Shown here in pieces: positions 43,641-53,377 of a DNA stretch of 54,034 nucleotides. Positions within the stretch are counted from its first letter, which is position 1. Each line of letters begins with the position of its first letter. Below the pieces are notes generated by a model. It was not told the origin of the DNA and made no database searches. It worked only from the letters and a program-made list of their open reading frames with translations. The stretch lies in the NCBI GenBank assembly GCA_009937425.1, contig JAACFO010000015.1, positions 1 through 54,034 of the forward strand, read 5' to 3'. This DNA is from Gammaproteobacteria bacterium. GTDB taxonomy: Bacteria; Pseudomonadota; Gammaproteobacteria; HK1. The position numbers were made by a program, and so were the translations under genes.

Positions 43641-44558
43641 CTACTGTAAGCGCATGCGTTCCAGGCGCTTGGTGGCGAGGCCGGCGGCGGTACTTTGCGG
43701 GTATTTCTCGGTCAAGTCCGTCAGCACTTCCCGGGCCTTGTCTTTCTGACCCAGCTCATCGTGGATATAACCGATTTTGAGCAGTGCGTGGGTGACCTTT
43801 TGACTTTCCGGGTGCTTGCTGACCAGCGTTTCGAACTCTTGTATCGCGTTATCGAAGTTACGCGTTACATAGTAGGACTCCCCCAGCCAGTATTGGGCAT
43901 TGTCGGCAAATTTGCCGGTCGGGTATTCGGCGAGGAACTTCTGAAATGATTTTGCCGCCTGATCGTAACGTCCAGCCTTCAGCAGGTTGAAGGCCGATTG
44001 GTATGCCTGCTGTTCCTTGACAGGGTCGACGCCCGCCGGAGCAGTCTGGGGCGTGCTCGCCTGGGTCGCAGCCCCGGCCGCGGCAACACCAGCACCAACG
44101 ACCACGGCCCCGGATGCACCAGAGGAGGTCGTGGACGGGGCGCTGCCCGTGGAGGCCGGCGGCGCACTGGCGCCGGGGGCCGGGGCCGAACTCGACCCCG
44201 CTGTTGCAACAGCGGCTGCCCCGGCAGCAACCGCCACACCGCCCGCTTCCGCCCGTTGCAGGCGGCGATCCACATCGAGGTACAAATCCCGTTGGCGATC
44301 GGCCATCTGAGACAGCGCGTGTTGTTGCTGCTCGAGCTGACCACGCAGTTCGCGCACCTCGATTTTCAACTCCTCGACGCTTTGCAGCAACTTCAGGAGC
44401 GTCCCGGAATCGAGCATGCGCTCCATTTTGGCGACCCGCTGCTCGACGCTTTTTGTCGTCTGAGAAACCGCGACGGCGGGAAGCGTGAGCAACACCGCCG
44501 TCATACCCAAGCCGAGGAAGCACCCTGTGGCGATCCGGGATTTGCATTTGAGAGTCAT
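43641..44558 (-). CDS. cpoB: Cell division coordinator CpoB (YbgF)
   Basis: 305 aa. A signal peptide, a coiled coil (EQRVAKMERMLDSGTLLKLL and ELRGQLEQQQHALSQMADRQ) that trimerises and binds TolA, then C-terminal TPRs (YQSAFNLLKAGRYDQAAKSFQKFL, YWLGESYYVTRNFDNAI). Between them is an unusual linker of about 70 residues of Ala, Gly, Ser, Pro and Thr. CpoB links PBP1B activity with Tol-Pal during constriction. It is the last gene of the tol cluster. Confidence 0.95.
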   Translation of the reverse strand: MTLKCKSRIATGCFLGLGMTAVLLTLPAVAVSQTTKSVEQRVAKMERMLDSGTLLKLLQSVEELKIEVRELRGQLEQQQHALSQMADRQRDLYLDVDRRLQRAEAGGVAVAAGAAAVATAGSSSAPAPGASAPPASTGSAPSTTSSGASGAVVVGAGVAAAGAATQASTPQTAPAGVDPVKEQQAYQSAFNLLKAGRYDQAAKSFQKFLAEYPTGKFADNAQYWLGESYYVTRNFDNAIQEFETLVSKHPESQKVTHALLKIGYIHDELGQKDKAREVLTDLTEKYPQSTAAGLATKRLERMRLQ

Positions 44559-44580
44559 GAACTGAGTAACCGCGCTGCTG

Positions 44581-45123
44581 TTATCGGTTGCGATAAATTA
44601 TTTCGACTCGACGATTCTGCGCCCAGGCTTCCTCGTTATGACCGAGTGCGGCGGGCCGTTCCTCTCCGTAACTGACGGTACGCATCTGCTGGCCCGAAGC
44701 ACCGAGCAGGCTCATGAATTGTCGCACGCTGATAGCACGCTGTTCGCCGAGAGCCAAATTATACTCCCGCGTGCCACGCTCATCGGTGTGCCCTTCCAGG
44801 GTAACCGCGGCGCCGGGATTCTGCGACAGATATTGGGCGTGGGCTTCGAGTATTGGCCGATCGGCATCGAGGATGACGCTCTCGTCGAACTCGAAAAATA
44901 CGGTGCGTTTAGCAAGCAAGCTGTCCGGATCGTCCAGCGGATGGCCCGCCCAGGACGAGCCCGAGCCCGTGGCACTGGTCGTGGCACTGTCGGAAGACGA
45001 TGAACCGCTACTGCTGCTGGAGACAGTGGAATCGTCCTTCGTCGTTCCGGTCGTGCCCTCGCAGGCGGCGAGAAACGCGACCGAGAAGATTAGCAATAAT
45101 ACGGAATTGAGCCCTTTTCGCAT
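44581..45123 (-). CDS. pal: Peptidoglycan-associated lipoprotein Pal
   Basis: About 180 aa. The lipobox is in FSVAFLAACEG, a Ser/Thr-rich linker follows, then the OmpA-like domain: VFFEFDESVILDADRPILEAHAQYL, GHTDERGTREYNLALGEQRA and NRRVEIIYR. Pal is anchored in the outer membrane and binds diaminopimelate in peptidoglycan. ATG at 45123 (MRKGLNS) has AGGAGA a few bases upstream. It lies between tolB and cpoB. Confidence 0.97.
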   Translation of the reverse strand: MRKGLNSVLLLIFSVAFLAACEGTTGTTKDDSTVSSSSSGSSSSDSATTSATGSGSSWAGHPLDDPDSLLAKRTVFFEFDESVILDADRPILEAHAQYLSQNPGAAVTLEGHTDERGTREYNLALGEQRAISVRQFMSLLGASGQQMRTVSYGEERPAALGHNEEAWAQNRRVEIIYRNR

Positions 45124-45239
45124 GGCAGGTCTCCTACTTGGGTTTATGGGCTGATTGATGACGTGTAGCAATATTAGTAGCCAATTCGGGAAATGGTATG
45201 TTGGAGTTATTTTGAGCAGACATCAGGGAGAATTTCCCG

Positions 45240-46565
45240 TCAGGGGTGTCTGAACGGTGACCACGCCGGTTCCCTGACATCGCCCTGCTGGGTTGCCAAT
45301 TCCTGCCGCACCCGGCCATCGGTGGATACGCCGGCCAGGGTGCCGCCGCCGGCGTCGCTGGTGGCATACAGGATCATGCTCCCATTGGGGGCGAAGCTGG
45401 GGGACTCATCCAGGGTCGTTTTGGTCAACACAAGCAGCGCCTTATTCTCCAGATCCAGCACCGCCGTGCGAAAAGTGCCTTTGCTGCCATGCACCAGGGC
45501 GAGGGACTTTCCGTCCGGAGCGAAGGTCGCGCGGGAGTTGTACTTTCCTTCGAAAGTCAGGCGTGTCGCCCTGCCTCCGGTGGCGGAAATGCGGTAAATC
45601 TGTGGCGTCCCACCCCGATCGGAGGTGAACACCAGGGATTTGCCATCCGGCGCCCAGGCCGGCTCGGTATCGATGGCGCCGCCCACCGTCAGTCGTCTGA
45701 GGCGCCGGCTGTCGATATCCATCACGTATATTTCCGCGTTTCCGTCCTTGGAGAGCGTCATGGCCATCTGTTTGCCGTTCGGCGACCAGGCGGGCGCACC
45801 GTTCAAACCGGGGAATGCCGCGATGACCTGGCGGGTTCCGGTGGACAGATTCTGGGAGAAGATGCGCGGCCGGTCGCCCTCGAAGGATACGTAGGCGAGA
45901 TGCCGGCCGTTGGGGGACCATGCGGGTGACACGATTGGCGCTTTGGACTCGAGCACCACCTGGGGATTGAAGCCATCGCTGTCGGCCACGTTGAGGGCAT
46001 ATTTGCTGGTTCCCCCTGTTCGGAGCTCGGTCACGTAGGCGATGCGTGTATCGAAGGCGCCGCGCTCACCGGTCAGGGCCTCATAGATAATGTCGCTCAT
46101 CTGGTGGGCGATTCGGCGCAGCTCGTCGGGCCGTGCGTCGAGCTCGTAGCCGGTTAACTGGGCGCCGCGAAATACGTCGAAGAGCCGGAATTCCACTTTG
46201 AACCTGCCGTTGGCGAGCCGGTTGACCTTACCGATGACCAGGTTCGGCGTGCCGAGTATGCGGAAATCGGAAAAATTGACTGCTGAAGCCGTGCTCGGCC
46301 GGCTCGGCAAATCGCCCACCGGCAACGGCGAAAAGCGCGCGCTGCGGGTGAGGTCGTTGGCAATGATCCGGGCTATATCCTGGGGCGGCTGCTGTGAGCC
46401 CTGCTGCAAGCCGAAGGGCACGATGGCAATCGGTTGGGCGCCTTCCAGCCCCTGGGTTATCTTGATGGTCAGGGTCGCGTGGCTCGTGTGAGGCCAGGCC
46501 GCGGCAATCAATGCAGCGCCCGCGACCGAAATCAGCGCCAGTCGAGATTTAAGCTTTGCAATCAA
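45240..46565 (-). CDS. tolB: Tol-Pal system protein TolB
   Basis: 441 aa: a signal peptide (LISVAGAALIAAAWPHTSHA), an N-terminal alpha/beta domain and a six-bladed beta-propeller with repeats such as SPAWSPNGRHLAYVSFEGD, APAWSPNGKQMAM and EPAWAPDGKSLVFTSDRGG. It shuttles between TolA and Pal. The start is TTG at 46565, three bases after the tolA stop, with AGGA just upstream. Confidence 0.96.
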   Translation of the reverse strand: MIAKLKSRLALISVAGAALIAAAWPHTSHATLTIKITQGLEGAQPIAIVPFGLQQGSQQPPQDIARIIANDLTRSARFSPLPVGDLPSRPSTASAVNFSDFRILGTPNLVIGKVNRLANGRFKVEFRLFDVFRGAQLTGYELDARPDELRRIAHQMSDIIYEALTGERGAFDTRIAYVTELRTGGTSKYALNVADSDGFNPQVVLESKAPIVSPAWSPNGRHLAYVSFEGDRPRIFSQNLSTGTRQVIAAFPGLNGAPAWSPNGKQMAMTLSKDGNAEIYVMDIDSRRLRRLTVGGAIDTEPAWAPDGKSLVFTSDRGGTPQIYRISATGGRATRLTFEGKYNSRATFAPDGKSLALVHGSKGTFRTAVLDLENKALLVLTKTTLDESPSFAPNGSMILYATSDAGGGTLAGVSTDGRVRQELATQQGDVREPAWSPFRHP

Positions 46566-46568
46566 AAA

Positions 46569-47726
46569 TCAGTCCTCAGGTTCGAACTCGAAAATTATCT
46601 CACGGGCGAACAGACTCGGGTCCTTGGGTTGTGGCAGCGGAGAAGATCGTAACACCGCGTTCTCCACCGATCGGTCGAATGCAACATTACCACTACCTTT
46701 GGTAATTACTACGCGCACCACTTCGCCGCCCGGGATCTGGGCAACCTTGACCGTGCACTTCAACCCCTTGGGGGCGCCGGGGGGACGAATCCAATTACGC
46801 GCCACCTTGGCTTGGATCTGGCCAATATATTCCGCCAGATGACGGTCCCGCAATCGCGAGCGTTGGGCATCCAACTGTGCCTGCTCGGCGGCCATCTGCT
46901 CGCGTAGCACCGCCTCTTCCTGTTTGCGGCGTTCTTCCGCTTCGGCGCGCTTGGCGTCTTCCTCGGCCTTGCGCTTGGCTTGCTCCTGCTCTTTGCGTTT
47001 TTCCTCCGCCAGACGCTTCTTTTCCGCCTCTTCCTTTTTCTTTTTCTCAGCCGCAGCCTTTGCCGCCGCCGCTGCGGCTACCGCCGCGACCCTTTTCTGC
47101 TCTGCCTGCCGTGCCGCCTTGGCTTTGCGGGTCTGTTCCTCGACGCGCTTTCGCTCGGCTTCGGAGCGGCGCTTCGCCTCATCTATCTTGCGCTTCTCCT
47201 CGGCGAGTGCTTTGTGCTGCGCCGCCAGTACCGCCAGCGCCGCCTCGTCCGCCAGGCGGCGCTTTTCCAGATCACTCTCCGCGCGCTTGAGCTTCTCGAG
47301 CTGTTCCACTTCCCTGGCCTGTTGCCTCTTGACCTCGGCGAGCGCCTGGGCAGCCTCTTCGCGCTGCTTACGTGTGCTGTCATCGTGCTTGCGTTTTTCA
47401 TCGGCGAGTCGTCGCTGCAACTCGCTTAGCCGCTTTTCCTCTTCTCTGCGTTGCTCGCGCGCTTTCTGAGCGTCTCGCTCGAGAACTTTCGTGCGCTTCT
47501 CCTCTTGCTTGCGTTTCTTCTCCTCGCGCTTCTTAATCTGTTCGATTTCCTCGGCCACCAGTGACTCGTCTACGACCACTGCTTTTACGGGTTCGACTTT
47601 ACTGCCCGCCGGTGCACTGGTACTCGACCAGTCGAGACTCAGGACAAGGATCCCGAGCAACACCACATGGACGATGACCGCCAGGCTCGTCGCGGTAAAG
47701 TTATCAATGAACTCTTTGAGCTTCAT
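46569..47726 (-). CDS. tolA: Tol-Pal system protein TolA
   Basis: 385 aa. One N-terminal membrane helix (LAVIVHVVLLGILVLSLDW), a long charged helical domain rich in Lys, Glu, Ala and Arg (about residues 55-275), and a TonB-like C-terminal domain with IGQIQAKVARNWIRPPGAPKGLKCTV-type sequence. TolA links the TolQR motor with TolB-Pal at the outer membrane and is the colicin and phage receptor partner in E. coli. Its ATG overlaps the tolR stop. Confidence 0.95.
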   Translation of the reverse strand: MKLKEFIDNFTATSLAVIVHVVLLGILVLSLDWSSTSAPAGSKVEPVKAVVVDESLVAEEIEQIKKREEKKRKQEEKRTKVLERDAQKAREQRREEEKRLSELQRRLADEKRKHDDSTRKQREEAAQALAEVKRQQAREVEQLEKLKRAESDLEKRRLADEAALAVLAAQHKALAEEKRKIDEAKRRSEAERKRVEEQTRKAKAARQAEQKRVAAVAAAAAAKAAAEKKKKEEAEKKRLAEEKRKEQEQAKRKAEEDAKRAEAEERRKQEEAVLREQMAAEQAQLDAQRSRLRDRHLAEYIGQIQAKVARNWIRPPGAPKGLKCTVKVAQIPGGEVVRVVITKGSGNVAFDRSVENAVLRSSPLPQPKDPSLFAREIIFEFEPED

Positions 47727-48157
47727 CAGCCCCCGTCTTCTGGCGGTTTCGTGATCAAGCCAACGCTGGGCGCCCCGGCCTTCTGCAACAGGGTCATGAC
47801 ATAGACCACATCACCGTAGGGCACCTTCTCGTCTCCCCTCACCAGCACTTGTACATTCGGGCGGTGGCGCATGACGGCGCTGACACGCGTAACCAGCGTT
47901 ACCGCATCCACCGGCTTGTCTTGATCCTCTCCGAACTGAATGTAGAACTGACCATCGGAGTCAATGGCTACTACCAGGGGTTCGCTGTCCGATCTGTCCA
48001 GGGGCTTTGCCTGGGCGCGGGGCAGGTCCACCTTTACTCCCTCGGTGAGCAGGGGTGCCGTGATCATGAAAATCACCAGCAAAACAAGCATCACGTCGAT
48101 ATATGGGACGACGTTGATCTCTGCCATTAATCGATTTCGTCTGGTATGTCTCGGCAT
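47726..48157 (-). CDS. tolR: Tol-Pal system protein TolR (ExbD family)
   Basis: About 143 aa. The single membrane helix [21 protein letters not shown] carries the essential proton-channel Asp. The periplasmic domain ends with [23 protein letters not shown]. With TolQ it forms the proton-driven motor. ATG at 48157 ([11 protein letters not shown]) was chosen over an earlier in-frame start at 48202. Confidence 0.95.
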   Translation of the reverse strand: MPRHTRRNRLMAEINVVPYIDVMLVLLVIFMITAPLLTEGVKVDLPRAQAKPLDRSDSEPLVVAIDSDGQFYIQFGEDQDKPVDAVTLVTRVSAVMRHRPNVQVLVRGDEKVPYGDVVYVMTLLQKAGAPSVGLITKPPEDGG

Positions 48158-48252
48158 GTCTTGTTGTCCTGAGTCCTTGCCCGATCGCGCGTTCGGCCTC
48201 AACGCGCTCCAGGATCAAACGTATTAGCGACTCGGTGGGGTTAAAGCGATTC

Positions 48253-48927
48253 TCACGCGTGTATCTGGCGCCGCAGAATTGCTGCGAACTCTTCTATGAA
48301 AGTATCGTAGCGATTGTGCAGGCGTTCGACGTCGTTGGCGTAACGGTTGTAGGCGATGACCGCCGGAATGGCGGCGAACAAACCCATGGCGGTGGCAATC
48401 AAGGCCTCGGCGATGCCCGGAGCGACCAGCGCCAGCGTTGCCTGGCTGACGTTTCCCAGCGCCCTGAAGGAATTCATGATGCCCCACACGGTGCCGAACA
48501 GGCCTACGTACGGACTGGTGGAACCGACGGTTGCGAGAAAGGACAGGTGCAGCTCCAGCAGATCGATCTCGCGGGAAAGCGCGATTCGCATGGCACGCTC
48601 GGATCCGTCCAAAATAGCGCTCGCTTCGATGCCAGCCTGAGCCCTCAGCCGTGCAAACTCCTTAAAACCAGAATGAAATATCCGCTCCATGCCCGTGGCA
48701 TCATATGCGTGGGCGTTAATGCGATTGAACATCGAGACCAGATCCTGGCCTGACCAGAATTGTTCCTCGAAATCCTCCGCCGCCGCGCGCGCGTATTTCA
48801 AGGTGGAGTGCTTTCGAAAAATCATCGTCCATGACATCAGCGACGCCACCAGCAACAGCAGCATCACCAGTTGCACCAGGACGCTCGCGTTGAGTATGAG
48901 TTCCAGCAGGGATAAATCAGCAGTCAC
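48253..48927 (-). CDS. tolQ: Tol-Pal system protein TolQ (ExbB/MotA family)
   Basis: 224 aa with three membrane helices: [21 protein letters not shown], then the pair [21 protein letters not shown] and [20 protein letters not shown]. These last two form the pentamer channel around TolR. The GTG start at 48927 overlaps the ybgC stop by 11 bases. Confidence 0.96.
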   Translation of the reverse strand: MTADLSLLELILNASVLVQLVMLLLLVASLMSWTMIFRKHSTLKYARAAAEDFEEQFWSGQDLVSMFNRINAHAYDATGMERIFHSGFKEFARLRAQAGIEASAILDGSERAMRIALSREIDLLELHLSFLATVGSTSPYVGLFGTVWGIMNSFRALGNVSQATLALVAPGIAEALIATAMGLFAAIPAVIAYNRYANDVERLHNRYDTFIEEFAAILRRQIHA

Positions 48928-49330
48928 GTTTCAGCTCCGTGCAGACGGCTTGAGGGATCGGGCGAGGCCGCATGGTCGTGGCATCGACACACGCAATTCT
49001 GACTTCCGCCCGGCAAAGTAGTTCTCGAGGGTTGCGATACACGTTCTGGTCCAGCAGAAGACTCGCTCCGCCGAATCGCGTAAGCCTGAGGCCCACGTCC
49101 AGTAAATCGTTAAACTGCGCAGGCCGAAGGTATTCGATGCGCAATCGGGAGACGGTGAACAGCACGCCGTGCTCTATTCGCAGATCCGGCAAATCGAAGC
49201 CGTGGCTGCGCAACCACTCGGTACGCGCTCGTTCCATGAAGCGCAGAAAGCTTGCATGGTAAACAATACCCGCACAATCGGTGTCCTCGTAATAGACACG
49301 CACAGGCCAACTGAATTCCTCATTTCCCAA
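48917..49330 (-). CDS. ybgC: Acyl-CoA thioesterase YbgC
   Basis: 137 aa hot-dog fold protein. The motif VRVYYEDTDCAGIVYHASFLRFMERAR carries the catalytic Asp/His of 4-hydroxybenzoyl-CoA-type thioesterases. It hydrolyses acyl-CoA or acyl-ACP and interacts with lipid synthesis at the division site. The start is TTG at 49330, six bases after ruvB, with no other start in the conserved region. Confidence 0.94.
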   Translation of the reverse strand: MGNEEFSWPVRVYYEDTDCAGIVYHASFLRFMERARTEWLRSHGFDLPDLRIEHGVLFTVSRLRIEYLRPAQFNDLLDVGLRLTRFGGASLLLDQNVYRNPRELLCRAEVRIACVDATTMRPRPIPQAVCTELKRDC

Positions 49331-49336
49331 TGCAGG

Positions 49337-50392
49337 CTATGAATCCTGTTGTCCGAAAAGATCCGGTTCTGGGGGAGCGTCCGCCGATCTCGGCGGTGGC
49401 GACAGTCCGAAATGTTGCCACGCATGGCGGGTCGCCATTCTGCCTCGTGGCGTGCGCATTAGAAACCCCTGTTGAATGAGGTAGGGTTCCAGCACATCTT
49501 CGATGGTCCCACGTTCTTCGCCGATGGCGGCGGCGAGATTGTCGATGCCCACTGGACCACCGTCGAAGCGTTCGATGACCGCCAGCAGGAGCTTACGATC
49601 CATCATGTCGAACCCGGCCCCATCGACTTCGAGCATTTGCAATGCTCGCTGGGCTACTTGTGCCGTGATCTCACCGTCGGCTTCGACTTCCGCGAAGTCG
49701 CGCACCCGTCGCAGGAGCCGATTGGCGATGCGTGGCGTTCCACGGGAGCGGCGTGCGAGCTCCGCGGCGCCGTCCGCCGCCAAGGCCACTTTCATAATCT
49801 GCGCCGAGCGGGCCAGGATGATGGCAAGATCTTTCTCATCGTAAAACTCCAGACGCTGGACAATGCCGAAGCGGTCCCGCAGGGGTGAGGTGAGCAGACC
49901 CGCGCGGGTCGTGGCGCCAACGAGGGTAAAGGGGGGCAGATCCAATTTAATGGAGCGTGCCGCCGGCCCCTCACCGATGACAATATCGAGCTGGCAGTCT
50001 TCCATGCCTGGATAGAGGATCTCCTCGACCACCGGATTGAGGCGGTGGATCTCGTCGATGAAGAGCACGTCCCGGGGTTCGAGGTTGGTTAGCAGGGCGG
50101 CCAAATCCCCGGATCGCTCGAGAACGGGGCCGGAGGTCTGGCGCAGGTTCACGCCCAGCTCGTGGGCGACGATGTGCGCCAGCGTGGTCTTGCCCAGACC
50201 CGGGGGGCCGAAGATAAGCAGGTGATCCAAGGCCTCGTTTCGCGCCGCGGCCGCTTTGATGAAAATCTCCATCTGACGGTGCACGGCGGGCTGGCCGATA
50301 TACTCGGACAGCCGCTTGGGGCGAATGCTGTGGTCCAGGCTGTCGTCCTGGGTGCTGGAAAGCGGTGTTATCAGGCGCTCTGACTCGATCAT
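49337..50392 (-). CDS. ruvB: Holliday junction branch migration ATPase RuvB
   Basis: 351 aa AAA+ ATPase. Walker A is [15 protein letters not shown], Walker [17 protein letters not shown], sensor [12 protein letters not shown], then the arginine-finger region and the C-terminal winged helix with [22 protein letters not shown]. RuvB hexamers pump DNA through the RuvA-bound junction. It is 274 bp after ruvA instead of close-coupled. Confidence 0.97.
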   Translation of the reverse strand: MIESERLITPLSSTQDDSLDHSIRPKRLSEYIGQPAVHRQMEIFIKAAAARNEALDHLLIFGPPGLGKTTLAHIVAHELGVNLRQTSGPVLERSGDLAALLTNLEPRDVLFIDEIHRLNPVVEEILYPGMEDCQLDIVIGEGPAARSIKLDLPPFTLVGATTRAGLLTSPLRDRFGIVQRLEFYDEKDLAIILARSAQIMKVALAADGAAELARRSRGTPRIANRLLRRVRDFAEVEADGEITAQVAQRALQMLEVDGAGFDMMDRKLLLAVIERFDGGPVGIDNLAAAIGEERGTIEDVLEPYLIQQGFLMRTPRGRMATRHAWQHFGLSPPPRSADAPPEPDLFGQQDS

Positions 50393-50580
50393 GCTATGAA
50401 GGAACCGGACGCCGCCGCCCGGGTCGCGATGTGGACATCAGGCTAACGACCAATGCTGGCGGCATCGTGTCATAGCGAGGCCCGACAATGCAGCACTCCT
50501 GGCGACATCCTGCCGCCGCAGACTCGGGCGAGATGGTATACCGCTGGCGGTGAGGGGGAAAGCGCCGCTTCGCCGGGCCC

Positions 50581-50670
50581 GGATCGCCCCGAATCGCCCC
50601 GAGTTGGCCAGGGTCCCCCAAGGTCGCCCAGAGTCGGCCAGAGTCGCCCAGAGTCGGCCAGAGTCGCTAT
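50581..50670. repeat. Tandem repeat of 10-bp units between ruvA and ruvB
   Basis: About nine units of 10 bases with consensus GAGTCGSCCA, most regular at 50631-50666 (GAGTCGGCCA and GAGTCGCCCA alternating) and more degenerate leftward to 50581. The run ends at the ruvA stop codon. It is noncoding, and ten is not a multiple of three. Confidence 0.9.
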
Positions 50671-51272
50671 TTGACCATGGCCTTGAGAGCCAGTCGCACG
50701 ATGTCTTCGCTGGCCAGCGACCCGCAGTCGATGGCGGACACGCGGCGACTTGCTTCCGGCCCCTTGAGACCCAGCGCGATGAGCGCGCTGACCGCCTCCG
50801 ATGCCGGATCCGTAGCCCCATTCCCGGAAGCGCCCCCCAGGGGTGAGCCGAGCTCTCCGCCTCCCGGCAAGTTTCCCAGGCGATCGCGCATTTCGATAAC
50901 CAGCCGCTCGGCGGTCTTCTTGCCGATGCCGGGGAGTCGTGTGAGGCGCGTAGTGTCGCCTTCCAGCACACAGCGCCCCAGGGTGGCGGCATCCATCCCC
51001 GAGAGAATCGCCAATGCCACTTTGGCGCCCACTCCATTCACCTTGAGCAGTTGCCGGAACACATCGCGCTCGCTGCGCTCGGCAAACCCGAACAGCTGAT
51101 GGGCGTCCTCGCGCACCACCTGGTGGGCAAACAGGGCGACATCGGTACCGGTACTCGGCAGCGCACTGAATGTCGTCATTGAGGCCTGCAATTCGTAACC
51201 GATACCGCCGACATCGATCAGCAACCAGGGGGGTTGCTTTTCCCGCAAGACGCCTTTCAGCCAGGCGATCAC
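50667..51272 (-). CDS. ruvA: Holliday junction DNA-binding protein RuvA
   Basis: About 201 aa. Domain I is an OB fold (IAWLKGVLREKQPPWLLIDVGGIGYEL), domain II has helix-hairpin-helices VNGVGAKVALAIL and LPGIGKKTAERLVIEM, and domain III starts after a flexible linker (LGLKGPEASR). RuvA tetramers bind the four-way junction and load RuvB. GTG at 51272 overlaps the ruvC stop (GTGA) and gives the standard length. Confidence 0.97.
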   Translation of the reverse strand: MIAWLKGVLREKQPPWLLIDVGGIGYELQASMTTFSALPSTGTDVALFAHQVVREDAHQLFGFAERSERDVFRQLLKVNGVGAKVALAILSGMDAATLGRCVLEGDTTRLTRLPGIGKKTAERLVIEMRDRLGNLPGGGELGSPLGGASGNGATDPASEAVSALIALGLKGPEASRRVSAIDCGSLASEDIVRLALKAMVK

Positions 51273-51802
51273 CGATGGGTTCCGGCGCGTGCTGCCGACA
51301 TCGCTATGCGCGCCCGCGTCTGACTGGTGTGTCCATGACAGATTGCCACGGCAAGAGCGTCTGCGGCATCGCTGGCCGGTAGCTCGCGCAGGCACAGCAA
51401 CATTTTGATCATGTGTTGAACCTGATCCTTGGGCGCGTGACCGCGGCCGGTTACAGCTTGCTTCACTGCGTTCGGTGAGTACTCGTAGAGTGGCAGCCCC
51501 CTCGCGATACCTGCCATCAAAGCCGCGCCGCGGGCCTGGCCGAGCTTCAGCGCCGAGGCGGCATTGCGGGCGAAGAAAACCTGTTCGACGGCCAGCTCCG
51601 CCGGCGCCTCGCTCTCGACGATGGCTGTGATGCCGTCAAAAATCGCCCGCAGGCGCACTGTAAGATCGCCGCCACGAAGCTGAATGCATCCACTGGCCAC
51701 GTGGCGTGCATGATCTTTGTGGAAATCGATGATTCCATACCCGGTGATGCGTGACCCCGGGTCGATTCCGAGAATGCGAACGGGTTTGAGGGATCCCGTC
51801 AT
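51269..51802 (-). CDS. ruvC: Holliday junction resolvase RuvC
   Basis: 177 aa RNase H-fold nuclease. The catalytic acids are visible in RILGIDPGSRITGYG, LAVEQVFFARN and SDAADALAVAICH. It cuts four-way junctions symmetrically after RuvAB migration. The ruvA start overlaps its stop codon. Eighteen bases separate it from the upstream yebC stop. Confidence 0.97.
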   Translation of the reverse strand: MTGSLKPVRILGIDPGSRITGYGIIDFHKDHARHVASGCIQLRGGDLTVRLRAIFDGITAIVESEAPAELAVEQVFFARNAASALKLGQARGAALMAGIARGLPLYEYSPNAVKQAVTGRGHAPKDQVQHMIKMLLCLRELPASDAADALAVAICHGHTSQTRARIAMSAARAGTHR

Positions 51803-51820
51803 GGGCAGGGGTGCAGCTCC

Positions 51821-52567
51821 TCAGGTGATCTCTGCGAGTATGTCATCGGAAATGTCGGCATTGGAGTAAACATGCTGCACGTCATCATGCTCTTCGAGCA
51901 TCTCCAGCAGCTTTACCATATTCTGCGCATCCTCAAGTGACAAGCTGACACTCGTCGATGCGCGCATTGTTACCTCGGCGTGTTCCGGTTCGAGATTCAT
52001 TGCCCGCATGGCATCGCGCACCTCGGGAAAGCTCTCCACCGCGGTAAGCACGTCGATACTGCCGTCTTCGTTGTTGGCGATATCGTCGGCTCCCGCCTCC
52101 AGAGCCGCTTCCATGATGCGGTCCTCGCCGCTGTCCGACGCAAAGCTGATTTGACCGAGTTTCGTGAACAGGTAGGAAACCGACCCGTCGGTGCCGAGAT
52201 TGCCGCCGTGCTTCGCGAATGCGTGGCGCACATCGGCCACCGTGCGGTTGCGATTGTCCGTCATGCAATCGACCATGACCGCAACTCCGCCGGGGCCATA
52301 GCCTTCGTAGCGCACTTCCTCGATATTTTCGGCGTTCTGATCACCGGATGCGCGCTTTATTGCTCGCTCAATGGTGTCTTTCGGAACATTTCCCGAAAGC
52401 GCCTTGTCCATGGCCAGGCGCAAACGGGAATTGGCGGCTGGATCGGCACCGCCAAGGCGTGCCGCGATGGTTACTTCCCGGATGAGTTTCGTGAACAGCT
52501 TGCCGCGTTTCGCATCCTGTGCCCCCTTGCGGTGCTGGATGTTTGCCCACTTACTATGTCCGGCCAT
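51821..52567 (-). CDS. yebC: YebC/PmpR-family transcriptional regulator / translation factor
   Basis: 248 aa. The family start [31 protein letters not shown] and the [22 protein letters not shown] segment are clear, followed by the acidic C-terminal domains. YebC-type proteins regulate transcription and are reported to assist ribosomes at difficult proline-rich stretches. It heads the yebC-ruvC-ruvA order common in bacteria. Confidence 0.96.
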   Translation of the reverse strand: MAGHSKWANIQHRKGAQDAKRGKLFTKLIREVTIAARLGGADPAANSRLRLAMDKALSGNVPKDTIERAIKRASGDQNAENIEEVRYEGYGPGGVAVMVDCMTDNRNRTVADVRHAFAKHGGNLGTDGSVSYLFTKLGQISFASDSGEDRIMEAALEAGADDIANNEDGSIDVLTAVESFPEVRDAMRAMNLEPEHAEVTMRASTSVSLSLEDAQNMVKLLEMLEEHDDVQHVYSNADISDDILAEIT

Positions 52568-52623
52568 GTAGTCGCTCGTTCGAAGTGTGGCGTGAATTCT
52601 AGCATGAGAAAATGGCTTCGCTC

Positions 52624-53292
52624 CTAGGGGGTTGTCGCTGGATCCGAGCTCGGGAAGCTACCGGATTTCAAGTAAGAACACGCGTAGGCGGCCACCGGCC
52701 GGGAAAACAACATGCTCGTGTGGCTTACCGGCAGAATCGCGCGCGCATACCCCGGTCCCAGATCGGTCTCCGCCACTGCCACCGTGCCGTCGTTGGGCTT
52801 GGGCAATCCCGGCACCAGGCGGCCGGCCCCTACGGGTATGTCACCGGCGATGGTGGCCACTTCCCACTCGCTCGGCCAGGGAGGCAGATCGCCGTCCAGG
52901 CCATGAACAAGGCTTTTTCCCACGATCGGCGCGAGAACCGGGCTGGCGCCGAGTCGCTCGGCCACGTAGCAGCCGAGATGGGGGGTGCCGAGGGTCAGCA
53001 CCCGGCCCGGGCGCTGCCATGAGGACTGTGCAAACATGGCGCGTACCACCAGGCCGCCGAGACTGTGACAGAGAAAATGCACCACCGGCGTGTCGATGTC
53101 GCGCAGATACTGCGCCAGCCGCGCCGCGTTCTGCGCCACGTCGGATCGCAGCGATGGGTACGAGAATTGTCTGCAACGGAAACCGCAGGCGCCCAGGCGC
53201 CGCTGCAATGGCAACATGGCGATACCGTGCATGTACAGACCGTGCACCAGAATCACCAGTTCGTCTTCTATTCGCTGACCGGCGGCTGTCAC
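52624..53292 (-). CDS. Lipase-like alpha/beta hydrolase
   Basis: 222 aa. [23 protein letters not shown] has the oxyanion motif, [15 protein letters not shown] the nucleophile Ser, [18 protein letters not shown] a GTPH motif of lipases, and [14 protein letters not shown] the catalytic His. No signal peptide is seen, so a cytoplasmic esterase or lipase is likely. The substrate is unknown. It is divergent from peptide deformylase. Confidence 0.86.
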   Translation of the reverse strand: MTAAGQRIEDELVILVHGLYMHGIAMLPLQRRLGACGFRCRQFSYPSLRSDVAQNAARLAQYLRDIDTPVVHFLCHSLGGLVVRAMFAQSSWQRPGRVLTLGTPHLGCYVAERLGASPVLAPIVGKSLVHGLDGDLPPWPSEWEVATIAGDIPVGAGRLVPGLPKPNDGTVAVAETDLGPGYARAILPVSHTSMLFSRPVAAYACSYLKSGSFPSSDPATTP

Positions 53293-53377
53293 CGCGCATG
53301 CCTTTGGACTGTGCTTGACACCATCGGTTGGTGACGGTAATTGCTTAGCTTTATCCAGTCAACGAGAGGCGCAGGCC

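Noticed and set aside
46924..47469. Plus-strand frame rich in Ser, Ala, Arg and Phe inside tolA
   Set aside because: It is the reverse reading of the Lys/Glu/Ala-rich TolA helix; its composition follows directly from that.
50581..50670. CRISPR array
   Set aside because: Units are 10 bp and directly tandem without unique spacers, and no cas genes are present.
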